DNA from: an uncultured Eubacteriales bacterium
Lineage (GTDB): Bacteria > Bacillota > Clostridia > Oscillospirales > Oscillospiraceae
DNA: 64,000 nucleotides
Direction: 5' to 3'
Assembly: GCA_902465435.1 (NCBI GenBank)
Contig: CABQNH010000002.1
Coordinates: 1 to 64,000, forward strand
Shown: positions 8,499 through 16,970 of the stretch, piece by piece
Layout: every line of letters starts with the position of its first letter
Numbering within the stretch: position 1 is the first letter of the stretch
Program-made: the position numbers and the translations under genes
The notes under the pieces: model-generated
What the model was told of the DNA's origin: nothing
What the model saw: only the letters and a program-made list of their open reading frames with translations
Database searches by the model: none

Positions 8499-8533
8499 AT
8501 GCGCCCCGCCGGTTTTTAACCGACGGGGCGCAT
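8499..8533 (-). terminator. Hairpin after glnS
   Basis: ATGCGCCCCGTCGGTT, AAA loop, AACCGGCGGGGCGCAT on the minus strand, about 30 bases after the glnS stop. There is no U-tract; the repeat tail CAGACTGTCAATC follows immediately. Confidence 0.65.
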
Positions 8534-8562
8534 GCTTTCCTAATTCACTTGCGGCGTTTTGC

Positions 8563-10245
8563 TCACACGCCAGGCTTGAAGCTGTCCTTCAGGCTGACGG
8601 AACGGTTGAACACCAGATGCTCCTTCGATGCGTCGCGGCTGTCCGCGCAGAAATAGCCCAGGCGCATGAATTGATAGGCATCGCCGGGCTTCGCCTCCTG
8701 AAGCGCAGCCTCAACCTTGCAGCCCTGCAGCACCGTAAGGGAGTCCGGATTCAGGCATTCCAGGAAGTTCTTATCCGCACCGTCGGGATCGGGATCCGAA
8801 AACAGATTGGAATACAGACGAACCTCCGCATCCCGGCAGGTTGCAGCGTCCACCCAGTGGATCGTGGACTTGATTTTTCGGCCGTCCTTGGGATCGCCGC
8901 CGCGCGAATCGGGATCATACTCGCAAAGGATCTCCACGACGTTCCCGTCGTCGTCCTTGCGGAAGCCCGTACACTTTACGACATACGCGCCCTTGAGACG
9001 AACCTCATTGCCCGGGAACAGGCGGAAAAACTTTCCGGCCTTTTCCTCCATAAAGTCCTCGGCCTCAATGAAGAGATTGCGGGAGAAGGACACCTCACGC
9101 GTACCCATCTCCGGATGGTTCGGATGATTTTCAACCGCAAAGCGCTCCCCCTCGCCCTCGGGATAATTGGTAACGGTCAGGCGGACAGGGTGCAGTACCG
9201 CCATCACACGCGCGGCGCTTTCATTCAAGTCCTCGCGCAGGCAGTACTCCAGGAAGGCATACTCCACGGTGGAGGCAGCCTTCGCCACGCCGATCCGTTC
9301 GCAGAAATTGCGGATGGAGGCAGGCGTATAGCCGCGGCGGCGCAGGCCGCACAGGGTCGGCATCCGCGGGTCGTCCCAGCCGGAAACCTTGTGCTCCTCG
9401 ACAAGCTGACGCAGCTTGCGCTTCGACATCACGGTGTAGTTGATGCCAAGACGCGCAAACTCGATCTGCCGCGGCTTCGCGGGTAGGTCGCAGTGCTCGA
9501 TGACCCAGTTATAGAGGGGGCGGTGCGCCTCAAATTCCAAGGAGCACAGGCTATGCGTAATATGCTCCATAGCGTCTTCGATCGGATGTGCGAAATCATA
9601 CATGGGGTAAATGCACCACTTATCGCCGGTGGCATGATGCGTCATATGGTTAATGCGGTAGATCGCCGGGTCACGCATATTAAAATTGCCGGAGGCAAGG
9701 TCGATTTTTGCGCGCAGCGTCATGGCGCCGTTCGGGAATTCTCCGTTCTTCATGCGCTCGAAAAGCGCCAGCGACTCCTCGATCGGTCGGTCGCGGTAGG
9801 GGCTTCTTGCCGGCGTGTTGAGGTCGCCGCGATACTCGCGCATCTGCTCCGGCGAAAGCTCGCAGACATAGGCCAGTCCCTTTTTGATCAGCTCCACCGC
9901 ACATTCATACATTTTATCGAAATACTGCGATGCGTAATAAAAGCGGTCGCCCCAGCTAAAGCCCAGCCACTCGATATCCTGCTTGATGGCATCGACGTAT
10001 TCCGTATCCTCCTTGGTCGGATTGGTATCATCCATGCGGAGGTTGCAGAGTCCACCGTACTTTTCGGCGGTGCCGAAGTCAATGCACAGCGCCTTGCAGT
10101 GACCGATATGGAGATAGCCGTTCGGCTCCGGCGGGAATCGCGTATGCACCTTCATACCGGCAAACTGGCCGCCCTCGGCGATGTCCTCTTCAATAAAGGC
10201 GTGAATAAAATTTTTGGATTCGTTTTTCGTGATTTCTTCTGCCAT
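8563..10245 (-). CDS. glnS: Glutaminyl-tRNA synthetase
   Basis: A 560-residue class I synthetase that charges tRNA(Gln) directly. The HIGH motif lies in [16 protein letters not shown] near residue 38 and the KMSKS equivalent is VMSKRKL. The chain then runs into the two beta-barrel anticodon domains, including the [17 protein letters not shown] insert typical of bacterial GlnRS. The start at 10245 has GAGGAT upstream; the frame is open 22 codons further but into the promoter. Full length for the family. Most Firmicutes make Gln-tRNA(Gln) through GatCAB, so the gene is lineage-informative. A 17-spacer promoter lies at 10283-10311. Confidence 0.95.
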   Translation of the reverse strand: MAEEITKNESKNFIHAFIEEDIAEGGQFAGMKVHTRFPPEPNGYLHIGHCKALCIDFGTAEKYGGLCNLRMDDTNPTKEDTEYVDAIKQDIEWLGFSWGDRFYYASQYFDKMYECAVELIKKGLAYVCELSPEQMREYRGDLNTPARSPYRDRPIEESLALFERMKNGEFPNGAMTLRAKIDLASGNFNMRDPAIYRINHMTHHATGDKWCIYPMYDFAHPIEDAMEHITHSLCSLEFEAHRPLYNWVIEHCDLPAKPRQIEFARLGINYTVMSKRKLRQLVEEHKVSGWDDPRMPTLCGLRRRGYTPASIRNFCERIGVAKAASTVEYAFLEYCLREDLNESAARVMAVLHPVRLTVTNYPEGEGERFAVENHPNHPEMGTREVSFSRNLFIEAEDFMEEKAGKFFRLFPGNEVRLKGAYVVKCTGFRKDDDGNVVEILCEYDPDSRGGDPKDGRKIKSTIHWVDAATCRDAEVRLYSNLFSDPDPDGADKNFLECLNPDSLTVLQGCKVEAALQEAKPGDAYQFMRLGYFCADSRDASKEHLVFNRSVSLKDSFKPGV

Positions 10246-10282
10246 GGACGCATCCTCTGCTTTCTGCGAAAAATTTATGTAT

Positions 10283-10311
10283 ATTATATACTCTTTTTCG
10301 CGGTATTTCAA
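10283..10311 (-). promoter_or_regulatory. Sigma-A promoter of glnS
   Basis: On the minus strand, TTGAAA (10311-10306), a 17-base spacer and a consensus TATAAT (10288-10283). It is 38 bases from the glnS start, so no room is left for a T-box leader. Confidence 0.75.
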
Positions 10312-10392
10312 TCAGGAAATGCGGCAATTCCCGGTGAATGTGCAAAAAATATTCCATGCGGAAAACAATCGCCTGAAATTGTGAAATTTCAG

Positions 10393-10421
10393 TTGTCAAA
10401 CCGCGAGAATTATTATAGAAT
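10393..10421 (+). promoter_or_regulatory. Sigma-A promoter of pyrH-frr
   Basis: TTGTCA at 10393-10398, a 17-base spacer and TAGAAT at 10416-10421, with the pyrH ribosome site GAAGGAG at 10441. Confidence 0.75.
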
Positions 10422-10457
10422 AGAGAAAGAAAACTGTTTAGAAGGAGTGATGGAGCC

Positions 10458-11180
10458 TTGCAGGAGCCGAAATATAAGCGCGTGCTGCTGAAAATCAGCG
10501 GAGAAGCGCTGGCGGGCGCGCAGCATCGCGGGCTGGATTTCGACGTGATTGGAAACGTCTGCGACGTTGTCAAGCGCTGTGTGGAAGTCGGCGTGCAGGT
10601 CGGCATCGTCGTCGGCGGCGGCAACTTCTGGCGCGGCCTGAAAGACGGCGGCGACCGAATGGAGCGCGTTCGCGCAGATCATATGGGTATGCTTGCCACC
10701 GTAATCAACGCGCTGGCGATTGCCGACTCGCTGGAGCAGCGCGGCGTCCCCGTCCGCGTGCAGACCGCGATCGAAATGAACCGGATCGCCGAACCGTATA
10801 TTCGCAGCCGCGCGATCCGCCATTTGGAGAAGGGCCGCGTCGTGGTCTTCGGCTGCGGCACCGGCAACCCGTTTTTCTCGACGGATACGGGTGCGGCGCT
10901 GCGCGCGGTGGAGATCGGCGCGGACGTGATCCTGCTCGCCAAGAATATCGACGGCGTTTACTCGGCAGACCCCATGAAGGATAAAGATGCGGTCAAATAT
11001 GATGTCATCAGCTACGACGAGGTGCTCAAGCAGCATCTCATGGTAATGGATTCGACCGCAACCTCGCTGGCAATGGACAATCATATGCCCATTCTTGTGT
11101 TCGCGCTCAAGGACCCGGAGAATATTTTGCGCGTCGTGATGGGCGAAACTATCGGAACACTTGTGAAGGAGGACACATAA
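10458..11180 (+). CDS. pyrH: UMP kinase (uridylate kinase)
   Basis: A 240-residue bacterial UMP kinase (amino-acid-kinase fold), making UDP for pyrimidine nucleotides. The N terminus [16 protein letters not shown], the GGGNFWRG loop and the TGNPFFSTD segment are diagnostic. The start is TTG at 10458, ten bases after GAAGGAG; an ATG at 10450 is out of frame, and no in-frame ATG precedes the conserved core. It is the first gene of its operon here: rpsB and tsf, its usual upstream partners, are absent and glnS diverges instead. frr follows after one base. Confidence 0.96.
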   Translation: MQEPKYKRVLLKISGEALAGAQHRGLDFDVIGNVCDVVKRCVEVGVQVGIVVGGGNFWRGLKDGGDRMERVRADHMGMLATVINALAIADSLEQRGVPVRVQTAIEMNRIAEPYIRSRAIRHLEKGRVVVFGCGTGNPFFSTDTGAALRAVEIGADVILLAKNIDGVYSADPMKDKDAVKYDVISYDEVLKQHLMVMDSTATSLAMDNHMPILVFALKDPENILRVVMGETIGTLVKEDT

Positions 11181-11181
11181 A

Positions 11182-11733
11182 ATGGTAGATTTCAAGGAAT
11201 ATACGCGAAAAATGGACAGGACGCTTGAGTGCCTGCTGGAGGATTTCGGCGCCGTCCGCGCCGGCCGTGCGAACGCGCGCGTGCTTGATCGCATCAGCGT
11301 GGAATACTACGGCGTAGATACCCCGATCGGGCAGGTCGGCAGCATCTCCTCGCCCGACCCCAGAACGCTGGTCATTCAGCCGTGGGACGGCTCCCTGCTC
11401 AAAAAAATCGAGAAGGCCATTCAGGTTTCCGAGCTGGGCATTAACCCGCAGAACGACGGCCGCGTGATCCGGCTGGTCTTCCCGCAGCTCACCGAGGAGC
11501 GCCGCAAGGAGCTGATCAAGCAGGTCAAGAAATATGGCGAAGAAGCCAAGGTTGCCGTGCGCAATATCCGCCGCGACGCCATGGACTATATCAAGGCGCT
11601 GAAAAAGAAGTCCGAAATCACGGAGGACGACCAGAAAAAGGCGGAAAAGGATCTGCAGGATCTGACCGACAAGTATATTAAGAAGATCGATGACGCCTGC
11701 GCCGTGAAGGAAAAAGAGCTGCTGGCGATCTAA
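11182..11733 (+). CDS. frr: Ribosome recycling factor
   Basis: A 183-residue protein that, with EF-G, splits post-termination ribosomes. The length and the run of family motifs are all present: RAGRAN near residue 30, the PQLTEERRKELIKQVKK helix and the C-terminal coiled helix TDKYIKKIDDACAVKEKELL. The start codon lies one base after the pyrH stop. A hairpin and then a repeat element follow directly, cutting it off from uppS. Confidence 0.97.
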   Translation: MVDFKEYTRKMDRTLECLLEDFGAVRAGRANARVLDRISVEYYGVDTPIGQVGSISSPDPRTLVIQPWDGSLLKKIEKAIQVSELGINPQNDGRVIRLVFPQLTEERRKELIKQVKKYGEEAKVAVRNIRRDAMDYIKALKKKSEITEDDQKKAEKDLQDLTDKYIKKIDDACAVKEKELLAI

Positions 11734-11740
11734 CGTTGGC

Positions 11741-11764
11741 AAAGGGGCTGATCTCAGCCCCTTT
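11741..11764 (+). terminator. Hairpin after frr
   Basis: AAAGGGGCTG, ATCT loop, CAGCCCCTTT, 8 bases after the frr stop. It is followed by CCGG and the repeat tail CTGTCAATCCAG rather than a long U-tract. Confidence 0.65.
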
Positions 11765-11768
11765 CCGG

Positions 11769-11813
11769 CTGTCAATCCAGTCCGTAACCGTCAAAACAGG
11801 AAGCCCTTTTGAC
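11769..11813 (-). repeat. Dispersed inverted repeat, copy 4
   Basis: The tail CTGTCAATCCAGTCCGTAAC is followed by the CGTCAAAA ... TTTTGAC hairpin. It differs from the other copies at one tail position and has a GC-richer loop. It lies immediately 3' of the frr hairpin. Confidence 0.75.
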
Positions 11814-11955
11814 TGTTTTCATTTTGAATGTGCCCATTCTCCTTTGAGAAGCGCGCAAACAAATCCGGTGTTAAAGCGGGGTCGTGGCCCTTGTTTTGAC
11901 TTATCCTGCAACTCGCGTCCTACCGTACTTAGGTACTCAGGCGGGCGCGAGTTTC
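11769..11955 (-). repeat. Composite ~190-bp repeat element, copy 2
   Basis: Read on the minus strand it has the same order as 232-426: a hairpin with AACTCGCGCCC / GGACGCGAGTT arms, a loop containing GTACCTAAGTAC, a GTCAAAACAAGG segment, a diverged AT-richer middle, and the conserved inverted-repeat unit (11813-11769) ending in the tail ...GGATTGACAG. Confidence 0.7.
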
Positions 11956-12090
11956 TTGGAACCCCTTAAAAGTTTGTCAGCGTGTCAAAGTCCCTTTTTG
12001 CCGCGCCGACAGGAAGCGCTTAGGCAGCAACGCGGCCTTCTATCGGCATGCTTCGCCGAATGCTGCGGGGATGCCACTGAGAAAACGATT

Positions 12091-12837
12091 ATGAGATTAT
12101 TGAAAAAGAACAGACGACCCGAGGCGCTTTCGCGGCCTGTCCCGCAGCACATTGCGATCATCATGGACGGCAACGGCCGCTGGGCGAAAAAGCGCGGACT
12201 TCCGCGCACTGCCGGGCACAAGGTCGGCTCGGAAGCTTTCCGCACCATTGCAAACTATGCGAAATCCATCGGCCTGCGCTATCTGACGGTCTACGCCTTT
12301 TCCACGGAAAACTGGAAGCGTTCCGAGGAAGAGGTAGACGCGATCATGCAGCTTTTGGACAAGTATCTGCGCGAGGCCATCGCCGACATGGACAAAAACC
12401 AGGTCAAATTTCAATTCTTCGGCGACCTTTCCCGTCTTTCTCCTGAGCTGCAGGAGGAGGCGCGCATCGCCGTCGAGCGCTCCAAAAAATATGCGGGCGT
12501 GCAGGTCAATTTCTGTCTGAATTACGGAGGCCGCGACGAGATTCTCCGCGCGGCAAGGCGCTTTGCGCGCGACTGCGTCGAGGGCAAAGCCAAGCCGGAG
12601 GACTTGACGGAAGCGGATTTTTCCGCGCTTTTATACTCCAAGGGTGTTCCGGATCCGGATCTTATCATCCGCCCGTCCGGCGAACTGCGCACGTCCAATT
12701 TCCTTCTGTGGCAGTCCGCCTATTCCGAATACTATTTTACCGACGTTCTTTGGCCGGACTTTGACGCCAAGGAGCTGGAAAAGGCGATTGCGGCCTATAA
12801 TTCCCGCTCTCGCCGCTTTGGAGGAGTCAAAAAATGA
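12091..12837 (+). CDS. uppS: Isoprenyl transferase (undecaprenyl diphosphate synthase)
   Basis: A 248-residue cis-prenyltransferase that makes the C55 lipid carrier for cell-wall synthesis. The catalytic Asp is D26 in IIMDGNGRWA, followed by the GH-K segment TAGHKVG and the TVYAFSTENWKR block; the C-terminal DLIIRPSGELRTSNFLLWQSAY is family-defining. The start is ATG at 12091 (MRLLKKNRR); its ribosome site is weak. An upstream in-frame reading from 11884 would cross the repeat and is rejected. It overlaps cdsA by 4 bases. Confidence 0.95.
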   Translation: MRLLKKNRRPEALSRPVPQHIAIIMDGNGRWAKKRGLPRTAGHKVGSEAFRTIANYAKSIGLRYLTVYAFSTENWKRSEEEVDAIMQLLDKYLREAIADMDKNQVKFQFFGDLSRLSPELQEEARIAVERSKKYAGVQVNFCLNYGGRDEILRAARRFARDCVEGKAKPEDLTEADFSALLYSKGVPDPDLIIRPSGELRTSNFLLWQSAYSEYYFTDVLWPDFDAKELEKAIAAYNSRSRRFGGVKK

Positions 12838-13676
12838 TGACAAGAATTTTAGTGGCGGTCATTTGCCTGCCGCTGCTGCTTTTTGTGGTACTGGGGCTGC
12901 CCGCATGGGCGACCGCTATCCTCTTCGGCCTTTTGGCCGTCCTTGCCGTGCATGAGCTGCTCTGGACGACCAAGCTGCTGCGCCATAAGCGCATTATCGC
13001 CTATACCATGGTCATGGCTGCTCTGACGGTGTTTTACAGCTATGCCTCCGTGGCCTGCCCTGCGTGGGCCGCTTCGCTTTCCGTCGGCGCCAAGGCCGCC
13101 GTATTTCTCTATTTTTCTCTTCTGTTCTGCGAGCTGCTGGCAGCTCACACGGAGCTGAAGATTGCGCCTGTCTGCGTTGCGGCCTTCGGCGGCATCGTGA
13201 TCCCGTGGCTGCTTTCCGCGCTCGTGCGCATCCGCGCCATGGAGTCAGGGCGCTATTTCATTTTAATTGCTTTTATTCTGTCCATGGTTGCCGATTCCGC
13301 AGCTTATTTTGTCGGCCGCGCCTGCGGCAAGCATAAGCTTGCGCCGATCATCAGCCCGAAGAAAACCGTCGAGGGCGCGATCGGCGGCGTCGTGTTCACC
13401 ATCGGCGCAATGGTTCTTTACGCCTTCCTGCTCAAGCGCTGCTTCCACTTCACCTGCGTGAACTATCTTTCCGCTGCCGTTTACGGTCTGGTTGGCTCAC
13501 TCGGTTCGATTTTGGGCGACCTCACCTTCTCCGTGATCAAGCGGCAGTCCGGCGTAAAGGACTACGGCAAGCTGCTGCCCGGTCACGGCGGCGTGCTTGA
13601 CCGCTTTGACAGCACCCTGATCGTCGCGCCGCTCACGGAGCTGCTTCTTCTCATCATCCCGTTTGCAGCAAGGTGA
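12834..13676 (+). CDS. cdsA: Phosphatidate cytidylyltransferase
   Basis: A 280-residue integral membrane enzyme forming CDP-diacylglycerol from phosphatidate and CTP. About eight hydrophobic helices are visible, and the signature near the C terminus is intact (SVIKRQSGVKDYGKLLPGHG followed by GVLDRFDS). It starts within the uppS stop (ATGA). The second Met codon at 12837 is an equally possible start. The gene sits in the common uppS-cdsA-dxr-rseP-ispG order. Confidence 0.95.
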   Translation: MMTRILVAVICLPLLLFVVLGLPAWATAILFGLLAVLAVHELLWTTKLLRHKRIIAYTMVMAALTVFYSYASVACPAWAASLSVGAKAAVFLYFSLLFCELLAAHTELKIAPVCVAAFGGIVIPWLLSALVRIRAMESGRYFILIAFILSMVADSAAYFVGRACGKHKLAPIISPKKTVEGAIGGVVFTIGAMVLYAFLLKRCFHFTCVNYLSAAVYGLVGSLGSILGDLTFSVIKRQSGVKDYGKLLPGHGGVLDRFDSTLIVAPLTELLLLIIPFAAR

Positions 13677-13681
13677 CGGGC

Positions 13682-14830
13682 ATGACAAGAAAGCTTGCAA
13701 TTCTCGGCTCCACCGGCTCCATCGGCCGGCAGACGTTGGATGTCGTCGACCATCTGGATGGCGTGCAGGTCGTCGCGCTGACAGCCGGGAGCAATATCGC
13801 GCGCATGGCGGAGCAGTGCCGGAAATACAGGCCGAAGCTCGCCGTAATGGCTACGGAAGAGGCCGCGCTGGCGCTGCGGGAAGAATTATCCGACGAAACT
13901 TTGCGTATTCTATACGGAATGGACGGCCTGATCGAGGCGGCGTCCATGGAAGAAGCGGATACCGTCGTGACCGCCGTTGTCGGCATGGTCGGCCTGCGGC
14001 CGACGCTTGCCGCCATTGAAAAGGGCAAGCGCATCGGCCTTGCGAATAAGGAAACCCTGGTCTGCGCCGGAGAGCTTGTGATGGATGCGGCGGATCGCTT
14101 CGGCGCACAGATCATCCCGGTAGACTCCGAGCATTCCGCAATTTTTCAGTGCCTGATGGGCTGTGCGGATCGCCGGGAGATCAAGCGTCTGATTCTGACC
14201 TGCTCCGGCGGGCCGTTCTTCGGCAAAACGCCGCAGGAGCTGGAAACCGTTACAAAGGCGGACGCACTCCGGCATCCCAACTGGAAGATGGGCGCAAAAA
14301 TCACCATCGACTGCGCTACCCTTATGAACAAGGGGCTGGAGCTGATCGAGGCCATGCGGCTTTACCGCCTGCCGCGCGAACAGGTTTCGATCGTCATTCA
14401 TCGGCAGAGCATCGTGCATTCGCTGGTGGAATTTACGGACGGCGCCATGCTGGCGCAGCTCGGCGTGCCGGATATGCGCATTCCCATCCAGCTCGCGCTC
14501 ACCTATCCCCACCGCCTGCCCAATCCCGCGCCCGGGCTGGATCTGCTGCGCTGCGGCGACCTCAACTTCCGAGCGCCGGATTTAGAGGCCTTCCCCTGCC
14601 TTGCCATTGCGATGGAAACCGCACGGCTGGGCGGTACGGCCTGCGCCGCGATGAACGGCGCAAACGAAGCGGCGGTCGCGCTGTACTTGGACGACCGCAT
14701 CCGGTTCTACGACATTCCGCGTCTTTTGCAGGCCGCTTTGAAGCAGGTTCCCTATCTGCCGCACCCAACGCTCAGTCAAATTTTAGACGCAGACCGCGCG
14801 GCGCGCGACGCAGTAACGCATTTCCTATGA
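13682..14830 (+). CDS. dxr: 1-deoxy-D-xylulose-5-phosphate reductoisomerase
   Basis: A 382-residue enzyme of the MEP isoprenoid pathway, NADPH-dependent. The N-terminal Rossmann segment is KLAILGSTGSIGRQTLDVV, the metal and substrate loops are PVDSEHSAIFQCL and CSGGPFFGK, and TMNKGLELIEA-type (here LMNKGLELIEAM) follows. The start at 13682 has AAGGTGA eight bases upstream; a GTG at 13673 overlapping the cdsA stop would add three residues and is less typical. IspG downstream catalyses a later step of the same pathway. Confidence 0.96.
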   Translation: MTRKLAILGSTGSIGRQTLDVVDHLDGVQVVALTAGSNIARMAEQCRKYRPKLAVMATEEAALALREELSDETLRILYGMDGLIEAASMEEADTVVTAVVGMVGLRPTLAAIEKGKRIGLANKETLVCAGELVMDAADRFGAQIIPVDSEHSAIFQCLMGCADRREIKRLILTCSGGPFFGKTPQELETVTKADALRHPNWKMGAKITIDCATLMNKGLELIEAMRLYRLPREQVSIVIHRQSIVHSLVEFTDGAMLAQLGVPDMRIPIQLALTYPHRLPNPAPGLDLLRCGDLNFRAPDLEAFPCLAIAMETARLGGTACAAMNGANEAAVALYLDDRIRFYDIPRLLQAALKQVPYLPHPTLSQILDADRAARDAVTHFL

Positions 14831-14837
14831 GGTGATA

Positions 14838-15908
14838 ATGTTGACGGTATTCTATGTTCTGATTGCCATTCTTCTGTTCGGCTTTCTGATTGCCATTCAT
14901 GAGTTCGGCCACTTTATGGTTGCAAAGCTCTGCGGCATTCAGGTCAATGAATTCTCCATCTGCATGGGGCCGAAGCTTTTCTCCAAAAAGGTAGGCGAAA
15001 CGGTCTACTCCCTGCGCTGCATCCCCATCGGCGGCTACTGCGCAATGGAGGGTGAGGACGAGGAAAGCGAGAACCCGCGCGCGTTTACGCGCGCCAAGGT
15101 CTGGAAGCGGCTTCTGGTGCTCGCTGCCGGCTCGTTCATGAACTTTGTGGTTGGGCTTCTGATGGTCGTACTGTTCGTCAGTCTTGTCGATCTGACGGGC
15201 GACAACCGTCTTCCCAGCAAGCAGATCAGCGGCTTTTTGGAGGACTGCCCCTATGAATCGGCCGACGCGTTTCAGGTCGGCGATGAGCTTTACAGCGTGG
15301 ACGGTGAGCGGATCTATATCCGTCAGGACTTCGAAATGATGCTTGAGCGCAACGCGACCCATGTTTATGACATTGTCGTGCTCCGCAACGGAGAAAAAGT
15401 CGAGCTGAAGAAGCTCAAGCTGGAAAAGCAGGACTACAACGGCGGAAAATACTACGGCTTTCTCATTCCGACCGAAGCAAAAACTGTCGGCAGCGTGCTT
15501 TCCTACGCATGGAACACGGCACGCGATTTTACGCGGCTTGTCCGCCTGGGGCTTCAGGACCTTCTGACGGGCAAGGCGGGCATGAAGGATATGTCCGGTC
15601 CGGTCGGCGTTGTGAGCATCGTTGCGGACGCAGGCGCCTCCGCAGAAACCGTTCGTCTCGGCATAGAGAACGTGCTGTACCTTTTTGCGTTTATCGCGAT
15701 TAATCTTGCCGTTATGAATATGCTGCCCCTTCCGGCGCTTGACGGCGGGCGGATCTTTTTGCTGCTCGTGACCAGCCTGATCGAGCGCATTACGCGCAAA
15801 AAGGTCAATCCCAAATACGAAGGCTATATTCATGCCGTCGGCATGGTGCTGCTTCTGGCGCTTATGGCGCTCATTACGTTCAAGGACGTGTTTAATATCT
15901 TCAAATAG
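14838..15908 (+). CDS. rseP: RIP metalloprotease RseP (site-2 protease)
   Basis: A 356-residue membrane zinc protease cutting transmembrane substrates such as anti-sigma factors and signal-peptide remnants. Zinc motif HEFGH at residues 21-25 in the first helix, a PDZ domain around residues 120-200 (YESADAFQVGDELYSVDG), and the second active-site motif LPLPALDGGR near residue 297. The start at 14838 is preceded by GAGGTGA; a GTG six bases upstream is possible. It lies between dxr and ispG, a conserved arrangement whose reason is unknown. Confidence 0.94.
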   Translation: MLTVFYVLIAILLFGFLIAIHEFGHFMVAKLCGIQVNEFSICMGPKLFSKKVGETVYSLRCIPIGGYCAMEGEDEESENPRAFTRAKVWKRLLVLAAGSFMNFVVGLLMVVLFVSLVDLTGDNRLPSKQISGFLEDCPYESADAFQVGDELYSVDGERIYIRQDFEMMLERNATHVYDIVVLRNGEKVELKKLKLEKQDYNGGKYYGFLIPTEAKTVGSVLSYAWNTARDFTRLVRLGLQDLLTGKAGMKDMSGPVGVVSIVADAGASAETVRLGIENVLYLFAFIAINLAVMNMLPLPALDGGRIFLLLVTSLIERITRKKVNPKYEGYIHAVGMVLLLALMALITFKDVFNIFK

Positions 15909-15917
15909 GTGATGAAA

Positions 15918-16955
15918 ATGACCAGACAGATTCTTGTGGGCGGCGTTCCCATCGGCGGCGGTGCGCCGGTGTCGATCCAGTCCATGCTCAACACCAAGAC
16001 GACCGATGTGGAGGGAAGTCTGCGTCAGCTCCGTGCGCTGGCTGCCGCCGGCTGTCAGATCGCGCGGCTGGCCGTGCCGGATATGGATGCGGCGCGCGGC
16101 TTCGCGGAGATTGCGTCTGCCTCTCCCCTGCCGCTCGTTGCAGATATTCATTTCGATTACCGCCTCGCCATCGCGGCGGCGGAGGGCGGCGCAGCCAAGA
16201 TCCGCATCAACCCGGGGAACATCGGCGGCGAAGAAAAGGTGCACGCCGTTGTGGACGTCTGCAAGGCACGCAAGATCCCCATTCGCATCGGCGTTAACGG
16301 CGGCTCGCTTGACAAAAGGCTGCTGGAAAAATACGGCCATGTCACGGCGGAAGCGCTGGTAGAAAGCGCATTTTCGCACATCGAGCTGCTGGAGAAGTTC
16401 GGCTTTTCCGACACCTGCATTTCCATGAAATCCTCCAACGTGCCGCTTATGATGCAGGCCTATCGCCTGTTTTCTGCACGCTCGGACTACCCGCTGCATG
16501 TCGGTGTGACGGAAACCGGCACAGAGTATATGGGTACGATCAAATCCGCCATCGGCATTGGCGGCCTTCTCTGTCTCGGCATCGGCGATACGGTGCGCGT
16601 TTCACTGACCGCCGACCCCGTGCGTGAGGTTCTGGCCGCAAAGGCCATTCTGAAAGCCGCCGGACTGCGCAAGGATGGCGTAAATATCATCGCCTGTCCA
16701 ACCTGCGGCAGGACAAGGATCGATCTCATCGGCCTTGCCTCCCGCGTGGAGGAAGCGCTGCAGAGCTGCGAAAAAAACCTGACCGTCGCGGTCATGGGCT
16801 GCATTGTCAATGGCCCCGGCGAGGCGCGCGAGGCCGACATCGGCATTGCGGGCGGCGACGGCTGCGGCGTGATCTTCGTCAAGGGCGAGCTGCGTGAGAA
16901 GCTTCCGTATGACGAGCTTCTGCCCCGCCTTCTTTCCTACATCGATACCATGTAA
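15918..16955 (+). CDS. ispG: 4-hydroxy-3-methylbut-2-enyl diphosphate synthase
   Basis: A 345-residue [4Fe-4S] enzyme converting MEcPP to HMBPP in the MEP pathway. The TIM-barrel part begins with VGGVPIGGGAPVSIQSM and the cluster ligands lie in CPTCGRTRID and MGCIVNGPGEA, as in bacterial IspG without the plant insert. The start at 15918 is chosen because AGGTGA lies seven bases before it; Met at 15912 and GTG at 15909 are alternatives. polC begins 15 bases downstream. Confidence 0.95.
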   Translation: MTRQILVGGVPIGGGAPVSIQSMLNTKTTDVEGSLRQLRALAAAGCQIARLAVPDMDAARGFAEIASASPLPLVADIHFDYRLAIAAAEGGAAKIRINPGNIGGEEKVHAVVDVCKARKIPIRIGVNGGSLDKRLLEKYGHVTAEALVESAFSHIELLEKFGFSDTCISMKSSNVPLMMQAYRLFSARSDYPLHVGVTETGTEYMGTIKSAIGIGGLLCLGIGDTVRVSLTADPVREVLAAKAILKAAGLRKDGVNIIACPTCGRTRIDLIGLASRVEEALQSCEKNLTVAVMGCIVNGPGEAREADIGIAGGDGCGVIFVKGELREKLPYDELLPRLLSYIDTM

Positions 16956-16970
16956 CCATTAGGAGTACCA

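Larger units (their letters stand above)
11734..12090. other. Gene-free insertion inside the pyrH-polC gene string
   Basis: This 357-base gap holds the frr hairpin and the second composite repeat (11769-11955). I found no convincing -35/-10 pair for uppS: TTGACT at about 11896 is followed only by a poor -10 at 19 bases. How the uppS-polC unit is transcribed is therefore unclear from sequence. Confidence 0.6.

Noticed and set aside
10246..10457. A T-box riboswitch upstream of glnS
   Set aside because: Only 38 bases separate the -10 box from the start codon and no T-box core sequence is present.
14772..16499. A 575-codon frame opposite rseP and ispG
   Set aside because: Both sense genes are unmistakable. 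The antisense translation shows no family motif, no ribosome site and compositional bias typical of a shadow frame.
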